Counted from the stretch's first letter, positions 1 through 7,790 are shown. The stretch is 17,041 nt of DNA from an uncultured Lachnospiraceae bacterium (GCA_902496125.1 CABUZU010000034.1:1-17041), one strand, 5' to 3'. Notes: generated from the letters alone by a model not told the origin. Numbers and translations are program-made.

Positions 1-3000
1 AAGACTGATATTCAACCGCTTATCAATGAAGGTGCAACTCGTGAAGACTTATCGGCTTCTATTTTCCAAGCCGTTGTCAATCAAACCATCAGTGGACTTG
101 CTTGTGGTAAGCCAATCCGTGGAAACGTTGCGTTCTTAGGTGGTCCCCTCCACTTCCTTACTGAATTAAAGGAAGCGTTTATCCGTACCTTAAATTTACC
201 ACCAGAAGCAGTCATTGCACCAGACCATTCTCACTTATTTGCTGCAATCGGTGCTGCAATGAACTATGAGAAGGATAACTTATTAGAGCTTGCTACTCTT
301 TTTGACCGCTTAAATCAAGGTGTTAAGATGGAATTTGAAGTAAAACGTCTTGACCCTCTTTTTGCATCCAAAGAAGATTATGAAGCCTTCTTAAGTCGTC
401 AAGAACAAAACTGTGTAAAAAAAGGAGCAATCACTGCTTACTCTGGTAACTGTTATTTAGGAATTGATGCTGGTTCTACGACAACAAAGCTTGCCGTAAT
501 TGGCGAAGACGGTCGTCTTCTTTATTCCTTTTACTCTAGCAATAATGGTAGCCTTCTTGCAACTACGATTCGAGCAATTAAAGAGATTAAAGAATTACTT
601 CCACCTACTGCTCATATCGTACATTCTTGTTCTACCGGTTATGGTGAGGCACTATTAAAGGCTGCTTTAATGCTTGATGACGGCGAAGTTGAAACCGTTG
701 CCCATTACTATGCTGCTTCCTTCTTTAATCCTAAGGTTGACTGTATCTTAGATATTGGTGGTCAAGATATGAAATGTATCAAGATTAAAGATGGAAATGT
801 AGATAACGTTCTTTTAAATGAAGCTTGTTCTTCTGGCTGTGGTTCTTTCATTGAAACCTTTGCTCATTCTTTAAATTACAGCGTACAAGACTTTGCAAAA
901 GCTGCACTCTTTGCTAAAAATCCAATTGATCTTGGAACACGTTGTACAGTATTTATGAACTCAAATGTAAAGCAAGCTCAAAAAGAAGGTGCAACCGTTG
1001 CTGATATTTCTGCTGGTCTTGCTTATTCCGTTATTAAGAATGCTTTATATAAGGTAATAAAAATCACAAGTCCTGAAGATTTAGGAAAAAATATCGTTGT
1101 TCAAGGTGGTACCTTCTATAATGATGCTGTTCTTAGAAGCTTTGAAAAAATCTCTGGATGTCAAGCAATTCGTCCTGATATTGCTGGTATTATGGGTGCT
1201 TTCGGTGCTGCTTTGATTGCAAAAGAACGCTATGAAGAAAATCCTACTACAACCATGCTATCCTTTGATGATATCATCAACTTACAATACAAGACTCGAA
1301 TCAGTCGTTGTCCAAAATGTAACAACCACTGCCTCCTTACCATCAATGACTTTGGTGATGGCAGAAACTTCATCAGTGGTAACCGTTGTGAAAGAGGTCT
1401 TGGAGAAGAACATCGTACTAAGGAAAATGTTCCAAACCTATTTGATTACAAGTACAAAAAACTCTTTAATTATAAACCACTGAAAAAAGAAGAAGCCAAA
1501 CGTGGAACTATCGGTATTCCTAGAGTATTAAACTTCTATGAAAATTATCCATTCTGGGCAGTTTTCCTAAAGGAACTTTCCTTTAGCGTCATGCTCTCAC
1601 CAAAATCTTCTCGTAAGATTTATGAACTGGGCATTGAATCCATCCCTAGTGAATCCGAATGTTACCCTGCTAAATTGGCACACGGTCATATTTCATGGTT
1701 GTTAAAGAAAAACCCTGATTACATCTTCTACCCAAGTATTCCTTATGAACGTAATGAAACAAAAGAAGCACAAAACCATTACAATTGCCCAATTGTAACT
1801 TCTTATCCAGAAAATATTAAAAATAACGTAGAAGAATTAAAAACATCTAAAACGAAATTTATCAATCCATTCTTAGCTTTTACAAATGAAGAAATTCTTA
1901 CCGAACGATTAGTAGAAATCTTTAGAAAAGAATTTAGAATTAGTGAAGTGGAAGTAAGAAAAGCTGCCAAAAAAGGCTGGCGTGAATTAATTTCAGTAAA
2001 AAGAGATATTGAACGAAAAGGCGAAGAAACCCTTCGTTATCTTAAGAAAACTGGTAAACGTGGTATCGTTCTTGCCGGTCGTCCTTATCACTTAGACCCA
2101 GAAATTAACCATGGTATTCCTGAAATGATTGCTTCTTATGGTGTAGCCGTATTTACAGAAGATTCTGTTTCTCATTTAGGAAAGGTTGATAGACCAACAA
2201 TTGTTATGGACCAATGGATGTATCACAGCCGTCTATACCGTGCTGCAAGTTTTGTAGGCACTCGTGATGACCTCGACTTAATTCAGCTTAATTCCTTCGG
2301 TTGTGGACTCGATGCGGTTACTACTGACCAAGTTGCCGATATCCTTCACGCAAAAGATAAAATCTATACGGTATTAAAGATTGATGAAGTTAATAACTTA
2401 GGAGCTGCACGTATTCGTATTCGTTCTCTCCTATCCGCTCTTCGTGTTCGAGATAAAAAGCACGTACAGCGTAGACCTCATTCTTCCGCAATTAAGCGTG
2501 TAGCATTTACTAAGGAAATGAGGAAGGATTACACCATCCTCTGCCCTCAGATGTCACCAATTCACTTTAATATTCTCGTACCTGCCCTTAATTCTTGTGG
2601 CTATCATGTTGAAATTTTAGGACAAAATGAGAAAGCTTGTGTAGACACTGGACTAAAATATGTAAATAATGATGCTTGTTATCCTTCCTTAATTGTCGTT
2701 GGACAGATTATGGAAGCCTTACTCTCTGGTCGATATGATGTCAATAAGGTTGCCATCTTTATTACCCAGACTGGTGGTGGTTGTCGTGCTTCAAACTACA
2801 TTGGATTTATCCGCCGTGCATTAAAGAAGGCAAATATGGAGCAAATTCCTGTAATCTCTATCAGTGCACAAGGACTGGAGAGCAACCCAGGATTTAAATA
2901 TTCCGTTCCAATGCTTACGAAGTTATTAATGGCAGTCATCTATGGTGATGTATTCATGCGTGTGCTTTACCGTGTTCGCCCTTACGAAAAGAAGAAGGGT

Positions 3001-3735
3001 TCTGCCAATGCTCTACATAAAAAATGGGAAGAACGTTGCATTCGTTCGCTGCAAAAACCTGGTATTCACTACCTTGAGTTTAAACGAAACATCGAACGCA
3101 TTGTAAAAGATTTCGATACCCTACCAATTGATGAAACCATAAGAAAACCTCGTGTTGGTATTGTTGGTGAAATCTTAGTTAAGTTCTTACCTGCTGCTAA
3201 CAATCACTTAGTAGAACTGTTAGAACAAGAAGGTGCAGAAGCCGTAATGCCAGATTTATTAGACTTCTTCTTATATTGCCTATATAATTCCAATTTTAAA
3301 GCCGTTAAACTTGGAACTAAGACTTCTACTGCAAGACTTTGCAATTTAGGTATTGAATTTTTAGAGAAATTTAGAGGTTGTGCTAGAAAAGCATTAGAAA
3401 AGAGCGAACGCTTCAATGCTCCTGCTCGCATTGAGAAATTAGCAAATTATGCCAAAGACTTTGTTTCCCTTGGCAATCAAACAGGTGAAGGTTGGTTCTT
3501 AACCGGTGAAATGCTAGAACTGATTCATAGCGGTACACCTAATATTGTATGTACACAGCCATTTGGTTGCTTACCAAACCATGTCGTAGGTAAAGGTGTC
3601 ATTAAAGAACTTAGAAACCAATATCCAAATTCTAATATTATTGCAGTTGACTATGACCCAGGTGCAAGTGAAGTAAACCAATTAAATCGTATTAAGTTAA
3701 TGTTATCTACTGCACAGGAAAATTTGAATAAGTAA
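1..3735 (+). CDS. 2-hydroxyacyl-CoA dehydratase activase-like protein (tandem ASKHA + DUF2229 + HgdB-like), 5' partial
   Basis: The frame is open from base 1, so the gene starts upstream; the ATG at 259 is internal. 1244 residues are present. Window residues 1-100 are the tail of a first BadF/BcrA-type ASKHA ATPase domain (GGPLHFL, then HSHLFAAIGAA). A second complete ASKHA domain starts at residue 152 with GIDAGSTTTK. It keeps the two cysteines that in HgdC-type activases hold the bridging [4Fe-4S] cluster (NEACSSGCG, C276; GTRCTVF, C315). A four-cysteine motif (C437, C440, C444, C463) begins the DUF2229-like part, followed by an HgdB-like region with conserved cysteines (NDACYP, TGGGCRAS, FGCLPNHVVG). 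Family members are about 1400 residues, so roughly 200 are missing. Activases use ATP to drive one-electron reduction of 2-hydroxyacyl-CoA dehydratases; the substrate of this fused, presumably cytoplasmic form is unknown. No dehydratase subunit gene is adjacent in view. Confidence 0.9.
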   Translation, partial: KTDIQPLINEGATREDLSASIFQAVVNQTISGLACGKPIRGNVAFLGGPLHFLTELKEAFIRTLNLPPEAVIAPDHSHLFAAIGAAMNYEKDNLLELATLFDRLNQGVKMEFEVKRLDPLFASKEDYEAFLSRQEQNCVKKGAITAYSGNCYLGIDAGSTTTKLAVIGEDGRLLYSFYSSNNGSLLATTIRAIKEIKELLPPTAHIVHSCSTGYGEALLKAALMLDDGEVETVAHYYAASFFNPKVDCILDIGGQDMKCIKIKDGNVDNVLLNEACSSGCGSFIETFAHSLNYSVQDFAKAALFAKNPIDLGTRCTVFMNSNVKQAQKEGATVADISAGLAYSVIKNALYKVIKITSPEDLGKNIVVQGGTFYNDAVLRSFEKISGCQAIRPDIAGIMGAFGAALIAKERYEENPTTTMLSFDDIINLQYKTRISRCPKCNNHCLLTINDFGDGRNFISGNRCERGLGEEHRTKENVPNLFDYKYKKLFNYKPLKKEEAKRGTIGIPRVLNFYENYPFWAVFLKELSFSVMLSPKSSRKIYELGIESIPSESECYPAKLAHGHISWLLKKNPDYIFYPSIPYERNETKEAQNHYNCPIVTSYPENIKNNVEELKTSKTKFINPFLAFTNEEILTERLVEIFRKEFRISEVEVRKAAKKGWRELISVKRDIERKGEETLRYLKKTGKRGIVLAGRPYHLDPEINHGIPEMIASYGVAVFTEDSVSHLGKVDRPTIVMDQWMYHSRLYRAASFVGTRDDLDLIQLNSFGCGLDAVTTDQVADILHAKDKIYTVLKIDEVNNLGAARIRIRSLLSALRVRDKKHVQRRPHSSAIKRVAFTKEMRKDYTILCPQMSPIHFNILVPALNSCGYHVEILGQNEKACVDTGLKYVNNDACYPSLIVVGQIMEALLSGRYDVNKVAIFITQTGGGCRASNYIGFIRRALKKANMEQIPVISISAQGLESNPGFKYSVPMLTKLLMAVIYGDVFMRVLYRVRPYEKKKGSANALHKKWEERCIRSLQKPGIHYLEFKRNIERIVKDFDTLPIDETIRKPRVGIVGEILVKFLPAANNHLVELLEQEGAEAVMPDLLDFFLYCLYNSNFKAVKLGTKTSTARLCNLGIEFLEKFRGCARKALEKSERFNAPARIEKLANYAKDFVSLGNQTGEGWFLTGEMLELIHSGTPNIVCTQPFGCLPNHVVGKGVIKELRNQYPNSNIIAVDYDPGASEVNQLNRIKLMLSTAQENLNK

Positions 3736-3776
3736 AGAAATGGGGCTGTTGCAAAATAGATGAATAATCATCTCTG

Positions 3777-3793
3777 GAGCAATAGCTCTTTTT
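3777..3793 (+). terminator. Rho-independent terminator after the activase gene
   Basis: GAGC-AATA-GCTC followed by TTTTT. A longer alternative stem pairs 3744-3752 (GGCTGTTGC) with 3779-3787 through one G-U pair. It lies inside the IS-like end, so the mobile sequence seems to supply the terminator for the upstream gene. Confidence 0.65.
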
Positions 3794-3805
3794 GTTAAAA
3801 AAAAC

Positions 3806-3835
3806 GAAAAGCAGGCTTCGAAAAACCTGCTTTTC
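3806..3835 (-). terminator. Terminator for the leftward padR operon
   Basis: Perfect 10-bp stem GAAAAGCAGG / CCTGCTTTTC with a 10-base loop. On the minus strand it is followed by G and eight T (3804-3797), placing a strong terminator about 60 bp beyond the stop of the padR-linked gene. The same hairpin recurs at 7832-7861. Confidence 0.75.
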
Positions 3836-3893
3836 ATGGTATAATTAATTATGAACAGATTGTATAAGACTTACTCTTCGAAAGGAAGAAATA

Positions 3894-4316
3894 TCAATTA
3901 TCTAAATCTTCAAGATCCGTTATCTCTCTAATTTTAACTTCTCCATAAACAGGTGTACTTCGATTTATATCAAAATAAACTTTAACAGAAATACCACCAA
4001 TTAGTAGTGCCAAGAAAATTATTGTAATACTTAACAATTTAAAAAACTTCCTTTTAAATTGTAAAGTTTCCAAACTATTAGAATCATAAAGAATCTCTGT
4101 TTTTAAAATAGACTCTGAAACATCTTTAGCTTTGCCAAAATTTTCTTCAAAATCAACAAAAGATGCTGAAGGATGTTCAAGAAAAAATTCTTCCGCATTC
4201 GCTTTAACACTTTGAATAATTTGATTCGCTTTTTTACGAGAACATGAAAATTTCAAATTTTTTCTTATAATTTTAAAATATTTTTTAATTTCTCTTTGCT
4301 TCATTATTTCTTTCAT
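3894..4316 (-). CDS. Small membrane-anchored partner of PadR (DUF6120/HAAS-like)
   Basis: 140 residues. The basic N-terminal part (KQREIKKYFKIIRKNL) plus a helical region containing EENFGKAKDVSESIL resembles the HAAS/DUF1700-type fold (pattern FG.p.ev), and DUF6120 by recollection. One membrane helix lies at about residues 90-112 (LLSITIIFLALLIGG), followed by a ~28-residue acidic tail. It overlaps padR by 32 bp, suggesting translational coupling, and PadR genes are often followed by such membrane proteins. The longest frame begins at 4322, but AAGGGG touches that codon; the ATG at 4316 sits 6 bases after it and is preferred. Role unknown; a membrane-linked sensor or modulator of the PadR protein is an inference. 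The stop lies exactly at the junction with the IS-like leader. Confidence 0.65.
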   Translation of the reverse strand: MKEIMKQREIKKYFKIIRKNLKFSCSRKKANQIIQSVKANAEEFFLEHPSASFVDFEENFGKAKDVSESILKTEILYDSNSLETLQFKRKFFKLLSITIIFLALLIGGISVKVYFDINRSTPVYGEVKIREITDLEDLDN

Positions 4317-4677
4317 ATACATCCCCTTCTTTTGTAGTTAACAAAAAAGATATTATATCTGTATATTCATAATATAAAGATATAAGCTGATTTAAATATT
4401 CTTTTCCTAATTCTTCCAAATGATAATAAATACGGGTTTGACGTTTTCCCACCTTTTGTTCATAAAAAGATATATATTTTTGTTCAGTTAAACGATATAG
4501 TATAGGATACATAGAGCCTTCTAAAATTGTATAATTCTCTGCACTTCTTTTTTTTATTTCTTGTGACATTTGGTATCCATACATATCTGATTCCATTAAT
4601 AATTTTAATAAAAGCATTTCTATCGTAGCTTTTTTCAAACTCGATACTAATTGTATTTTTTGCTTAGTCTTATCCAT
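4285..4677 (-). CDS. PadR-family transcriptional regulator
   Basis: 130 residues, the size of a compact PadR protein. The winged-helix signature is clear: KKATIEMLLLKLL, then MYGYQMSQEIKKRS, ILEGSMYPILYRL and a wing KRQTRIYYHLEELGKEYL. The remainder forms a short C-terminal helical dimerisation region. PadR proteins are mostly repressors released by small ligands or stress. It is divergent from the exported-protein gene at 4847 and shares with it a promoter module that recurs at 6123-6201, so autoregulation plus control of the island is likely (inference). The start ATG has only a weak ribosome site (GAG about 9 bases upstream); a better AAAGGA lies about 26 bases upstream but has no start codon at a usable distance. 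Confidence 0.88.
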   Translation of the reverse strand: MDKTKQKIQLVSSLKKATIEMLLLKLLMESDMYGYQMSQEIKKRSAENYTILEGSMYPILYRLTEQKYISFYEQKVGKRQTRIYYHLEELGKEYLNQLISLYYEYTDIISFLLTTKEGDVYERNNEAKRN

Positions 4678-4737
4678 TTCTGCTACTCGTTTTGTGCTAA
4701 CTATTCCTTTCTTTTTTAATATTTTATTAATCTTACT

Positions 4738-4816
4738 ATTATATCAAATAAATTTATAATTTCAATACATAGAATTACAATATATTGTTGACAAAATATA
4801 TTGTTTTTGCTAATAT
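4738..4816. promoter_or_regulatory. Bidirectional promoter/operator module, copy A
   Basis: Rightward promoter: TTGACA (4788-4793), 17-bp spacer, TAATAT (4811-4816), serving the gene at 4847. Leftward promoter: TTGAAA (reverse complement of 4760-4765), 16-bp spacer, TATAAT with an upstream TG (reverse complement of 4738-4743), serving padR. A perfect palindrome ACAATATATTGT (4777-4788) touches the rightward -35 and is a candidate PadR operator. The module matches 6123-6201 at 64 of 79 positions without gaps by hand count. Confidence 0.75.
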
Positions 4817-4846
4817 ATATTTATACTAATCGGAAAGGAGTTTTTT

Positions 4847-5344
4847 ATGAAAAAAACATCTAAAATTTGTTTCTCAATTATCGTTATTATTCTTTGTTGT
4901 TACTCAATCTATTCTACTATATCTGCTTATAATAAAAAAATTGAATCACACAAGCAATTTTGGAATGAAATCGAAAAAAATCTAACTCTTATAAACAATG
5001 AAATTTCCGAAATATTAGCTAAAAGTAGAACAGATGAAACAGACTCTCTTAAAATAATTGCCTTAACTTGTGAAGATACTGGTGCAATACTAGATTATAA
5101 TTCCAAGACTTTATTTGATTGGTATGAAGGTACTGGAATTTGGAACATAATAGCAAATAAAGTATTTGATATTGCAACCTCCAATGTCGAATCACAAGAG
5201 GATATTAATTATCTAAAAAATCTTCAACTAGCTAATGAAGAATTGTTAAAGGCTTTACAAACAAAATCTTCTTCCTTATATAAGGATAAATCTTACCAAA
5301 CAAATTTAATTAATCAATATGTTAGATATTTTAATGACAACTAG
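4847..5344 (+). CDS. Exported or membrane-anchored protein of unknown function, 165 aa
   Basis: Not recognised. The N-terminus (MKKTSK, then ICFSIIVIILCCYSIYSTI, about residues 7-25) is a hydrophobic segment serving as anchor or uncleaved signal; no clear signal peptidase site or lipobox is seen. The rest is mostly helical and charged, with an internal LTCEDTGAILDYN stretch, and is predicted outside the membrane. Ribosome site GGAAAGGAG lies 6 bases before the ATG. Expressed from promoter module A and followed by a strong terminator, so it forms its own transcript, divergent from padR. The GC content is very low, like the rest of the island. Placement next to PadR suggests it is a regulated target; no function can be assigned. 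Confidence 0.7.
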   Translation: MKKTSKICFSIIVIILCCYSIYSTISAYNKKIESHKQFWNEIEKNLTLINNEISEILAKSRTDETDSLKIIALTCEDTGAILDYNSKTLFDWYEGTGIWNIIANKVFDIATSNVESQEDINYLKNLQLANEELLKALQTKSSSLYKDKSYQTNLINQYVRYFNDN

Positions 5345-5376
5345 TATATATATGAGCTATTATTTTGATATTATTT

Positions 5377-5429
5377 ATTCCCCTTAAGTAGACCAAGCAA
5401 ATAAAAAAATCTACTTAAGGGGAATTTTT
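5377..5429 (+). terminator. Terminator between convergent genes, perfect 16-bp stem
   Basis: ATTCCCCTTAAGTAGA (5377-5392) pairs perfectly with 5410-5425; 17-base loop; T tail on the plus strand. The tail overlaps the stop codon of the leftward gene at 5428. It ends the transcript of the gene at 4847 and probably serves the convergent gene as well. Confidence 0.85.
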
Positions 5430-5907
5430 ATGATAATTTTCCAGTTGGACTGCAAGTTAAACTAATTGATTTATTTATAGTATTAAGAAGCACTGCACCT
5501 ATATAACGTTTTGCAGTAACTGTAGCTGTAGCAATATTCTTTGACTTACTAGCAGATTTACTATAAATTTTCCATGCTGAATCATTAGATTTTGCAATAA
5601 CTGTAGAATTAGTACATTTAGAAGAATTATTTCCATAAGAGAATGTACCTATTACTTCTACATACCATAATTTTTTCCCTTCATTATTATAATAAGTATA
5701 TGTTTTAGAACCTTTTTTTGTATTAACTGTAGATAATATCGAAATATCAGAGTCTACTATTTCCTCAGATGTTACGACAAAATAACTACCATCCTCTAAA
5801 TATTCATATTCTGTAGAAAGTATATTATTATATTTTTCAGTTGCAAAAGCAGTTGTTGTACTAAAAAATATAATAGTTATTAATAAATATATTAAATTCT
5901 TTTTCAT
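5428..5907 (-). CDS. Secreted protein of unknown function, 159 aa
   Basis: A typical Sec signal peptide (MKKNLIYLLITIIFF...AFA, cleavage likely after residue 22) is followed by a ~137-residue mature protein rich in Ser, Thr, Lys and aromatic residues. The C-terminal half (KTYTYYN, LWYVEVIGTFSYG, WKIYSKSASKSKNIATATV, ending SLTCSPTGKLS) has the look of a beta-rich exported family seen in Clostridia, with two cysteines in the mature part (KCTN and LTCS) that could form a disulfide. I know no function for it. Ribosome site GAAAGGG is 7-8 bases before the ATG. It is divergent from the 462-aa exported gene. Promoter module B lies far upstream (about 215 bp); a weak closer -10 (TATAAT, reverse complement of 5947-5952) is also present. 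Confidence 0.75.
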   Translation of the reverse strand: MKKNLIYLLITIIFFSTTTAFATEKYNNILSTEYEYLEDGSYFVVTSEEIVDSDISILSTVNTKKGSKTYTYYNNEGKKLWYVEVIGTFSYGNNSSKCTNSTVIAKSNDSAWKIYSKSASKSKNIATATVTAKRYIGAVLLNTINKSISLTCSPTGKLS

Positions 5908-6266
5908 AAAAAAACCCTTTCTATAATGTCAAGCCCTATATTATTGATTATACAGACTTTTTATTTAAATTTTGCCTCAAACAAATATTGCTAATTAAAA
6001 CTCTTATTAGTATTTGCTTATTACTGGTCTTTTTCTTACTCCAAGAAAATTATTTTTCAATAAATACACTCCTCTCTTTCTTATCTCTATAACACTAACA
6101 TATTAATATTTTCATTTATATGATTATATCAAATATAATCGAAAAATCAATACCTAGAATTACAATATAATATTGACAAATTATATTTTTTCTGTTAAAA
6201 TGCAATCAAAGTTGATCAACGCTTTATGAAACTTGAAATTTAATAATAATTTTTAAGGAGTTCATT
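5908..6266. other. Divergent intergenic region with long leaders
   Basis: 359 bp between two exported-protein genes. It holds promoter module B (6123-6201), a perfect palindrome GTTGATCAAC (6211-6220) in the leader of the rightward gene, and AAGGAG (6255-6260), the ribosome site of that gene. On the minus strand a well-formed ribosome site AGAGAGGAG (6077-6069) precedes a TTG (6060) opening a 17-codon frame ending at 6007. No longer gene is supported. Confidence 0.55.
6123..6201. promoter_or_regulatory. Bidirectional promoter/operator module, copy B
   Basis: Rightward promoter: TTGACA (6173-6178), 17-bp spacer, TAAAAT (6196-6201). Leftward: TATAAT with upstream TG (reverse complement of 6123-6128) and a poorer -35, TTGATT, 16 bp upstream. 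The stretches ATTATATCAAATA, CAATAC and TAGAATTACAATATA are identical to copy A at identical spacing. The palindrome next to the -35 is CAATAT-A-ATATTG. It likely drives the gene at 6267 and perhaps a long-leader transcript to the gene at 5907. Confidence 0.72.
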
Positions 6267-7655
6267 ATGAAAAAAACATATTTTTTATACTCTTCAATCT
6301 TATTTATTCTATTATTACTAGTATTTTGTACATCGTTTAAATCAAAAGCAATCTCTTCCTCAAAATTAATTTTCTCATATTCTGGGGAAATGTTATCTAG
6401 TAAAATTTTCTCTAATGAAAGCGATTATTATTCTGGTATTTCAAAACCTAATTCAGAATCATTCGGCATAAATTATTATCTAAGTGAAGATCAAAATATC
6501 ATTCAATTATTTATTAATCAAAAGCTCTATGAATTTACTGGATATACATTAGCTACTAAATCAGAAAGTTCAAATTATGTTACTATTATAACCGGTAGTT
6601 TTTCTCCAAATGAAAATTACAATTTAGCAACAATTAAATTTGAAAACAAAAATTCTAATTCTTCTCTATATTTATTAATTGAAGATTTATCAGATGGTAG
6701 TTTAAAAGAAATCACTCTTAACATAACTAATCAAGAATATAATTCCATCTATCAATCTGCTATTAATAATGGAGAACATTTTTTAGAAAAAATAAATTCT
6801 ACTAATACTAATGAAGCTCAATTTGAACTAAAAAAACAAATTTTAAAATGTTTACAACCCAATAAAAATTTTAAATATTCAAGAAATATTAGTAAGGCTC
6901 AAACTCAAAAAAATACTCAAACATTTACGGCACAATCTTCTCAATCTTTCAAAAGTACAAACTCGTATACAGCACAATCTGCAAGTTATACAATTTTAAA
7001 ATCTTTTTTTGATAACTTAATTAAAACTGGAAAAGCAACAACCGATGCAAGTCTAAATCGTGTATTAACACAAACTGGTTGGAAATTATATAAAACTTCA
7101 GATTACTTTTATATAATGGATGGTTCAAAAAATAATAGCCATGAATATTATTCTTGTGTTTCTGTGATCAAAATTACAAAAGAACATGATAAATCTCTAC
7201 GCCGACTTACTACAAAAATGAAAGTCCTATATTCTGTATGTCTATCATATAATTCTACAACAAAAAAAGCAGAAGTTTTATATTATGAAGCTGGTGTACG
7301 AATGAATTGTCCTGTAATTGCTATTGAATTAGTTAATGGCGATACCACATTTTCACATTACACAAAAACATATTCACTTGAAGGAAAAAAATCTCTTTTA
7401 AATCTTCTTACTGCTGTTTCTAGCAAATTAGGAAAAGCTTCGAAGATTTGGGATGCGTTATCTGTAAGTAGTTACACCTCTGATTCTGATTCATTAGATG
7501 CTTCTGATAAAGTACGAGCAATCGCTAATAAAGCAAATACTAATACGTATCTATGGACTTCTAATAAGAGTATCGGCATTTATGGAACTTATAGAAAAAA
7601 AACTTTTTCCTCTTATCGAATAGCATACTCTTTCACTGCATATTCGATTATTTAA
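6267..7655 (+). CDS. Large secreted protein of unknown function, 462 aa
   Basis: Not recognised. A Sec signal peptide (MKKTYFLYSSILFILLLL, cleavage probably after SKA near residue 29) leads into an N-terminal domain (about 30-195), rich in predicted beta strands. A low-complexity Gln/Ser/Thr linker follows (about 208-240: KNTQTFTAQSSQSF, NSYTAQSASY). The C-terminal domain (about 241-462) has GWKLYKTSDYFYIMDG, three cysteines (CVSV, VCLSY, MNCPV) and an aromatic-rich end. The cysteine in the signal lacks a proper lipobox. AAGGAG stands 6 bases before the ATG. Transcribed from module B. The N-domain/linker/C-domain layout suggests a modular surface or secreted factor, but no enzyme motif is visible. 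Confidence 0.72.
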   Translation: MKKTYFLYSSILFILLLLVFCTSFKSKAISSSKLIFSYSGEMLSSKIFSNESDYYSGISKPNSESFGINYYLSEDQNIIQLFINQKLYEFTGYTLATKSESSNYVTIITGSFSPNENYNLATIKFENKNSNSSLYLLIEDLSDGSLKEITLNITNQEYNSIYQSAINNGEHFLEKINSTNTNEAQFELKKQILKCLQPNKNFKYSRNISKAQTQKNTQTFTAQSSQSFKSTNSYTAQSASYTILKSFFDNLIKTGKATTDASLNRVLTQTGWKLYKTSDYFYIMDGSKNNSHEYYSCVSVIKITKEHDKSLRRLTTKMKVLYSVCLSYNSTTKKAEVLYYEAGVRMNCPVIAIELVNGDTTFSHYTKTYSLEGKKSLLNLLTAVSSKLGKASKIWDALSVSSYTSDSDSLDASDKVRAIANKANTNTYLWTSNKSIGIYGTYRKKTFSSYRIAYSFTAYSII

Positions 7656-7790
7656 ACAATATTTTTTATAATTGTATACTTAAAGAGAAAGAAGTCAACG
7701 ATATAAAAGCTTAATTATACAGAAATACTTCTTATAAATAAAAGCAAATATGAAAAAGGGCTGTTGCAAAATAAATGAATAATCATCTAT

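Larger units (their letters stand above)
3742..3893 (+). mobile_element. IS left-end remnant with transposase leader but no transposase
   Basis: Starts 6 bases after the activase stop with GGGGCTGTTGCAAAATAGAT, closely matching the left end of the MITE at 7758 and, inverted, its right end. The next ~100 bp hold the same two hairpins as that copy. After the second hairpin comes an extended -10 (TGG TATAAT, 3840-3845), a perfect 12-bp palindrome (3841-3852) and a ribosome site AAAGGAAG (3881-3888). This looks like the leader of a transposase gene, but no transposase follows: the next bases are the stop codon of the leftward gene at 3894. The inverted-end sequence recalls the IS1182 family, from memory only. 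I infer a truncated or replaced IS; the exact end at about 3893 is approximate. Confidence 0.6.

Noticed and set aside
1217..1483. 88-aa frame inside the activase gene
   Set aside because: Out-of-frame shadow of a well-supported domain; no ribosome site.
3204..3431. 75-aa antisense frame in the activase gene
   Set aside because: Antisense shadow over conserved coding sequence.
259..3735. ATG at 259 as the start of the activase gene
   Set aside because: The frame is open back to base 1 and the upstream residues are recognisable ASKHA-domain sequence (GGPLHFL, HSHLFAAIGAA), so 259 is internal.
6287..6350. Lipoprotein signal in the 462-aa protein
   Set aside because: The cysteine in the hydrophobic segment is preceded by Phe, not Gly/Ala/Ser, so the lipobox is poor; a Sec signal ending SKA fits better.
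4847..7655. Bacteriocin or lanthipeptide cluster
   Set aside because: No peptidase-ABC transporter, modification enzyme or double-Gly leader is visible; exported proteins use ordinary Sec signals.
7689..7733. AAGAAGT...ACTTCTT as a terminator of the 462-aa gene
   Set aside because: Seven-bp A/T-rich stem with a 31-base loop and no T run; the hairpin at 7791 is far better.
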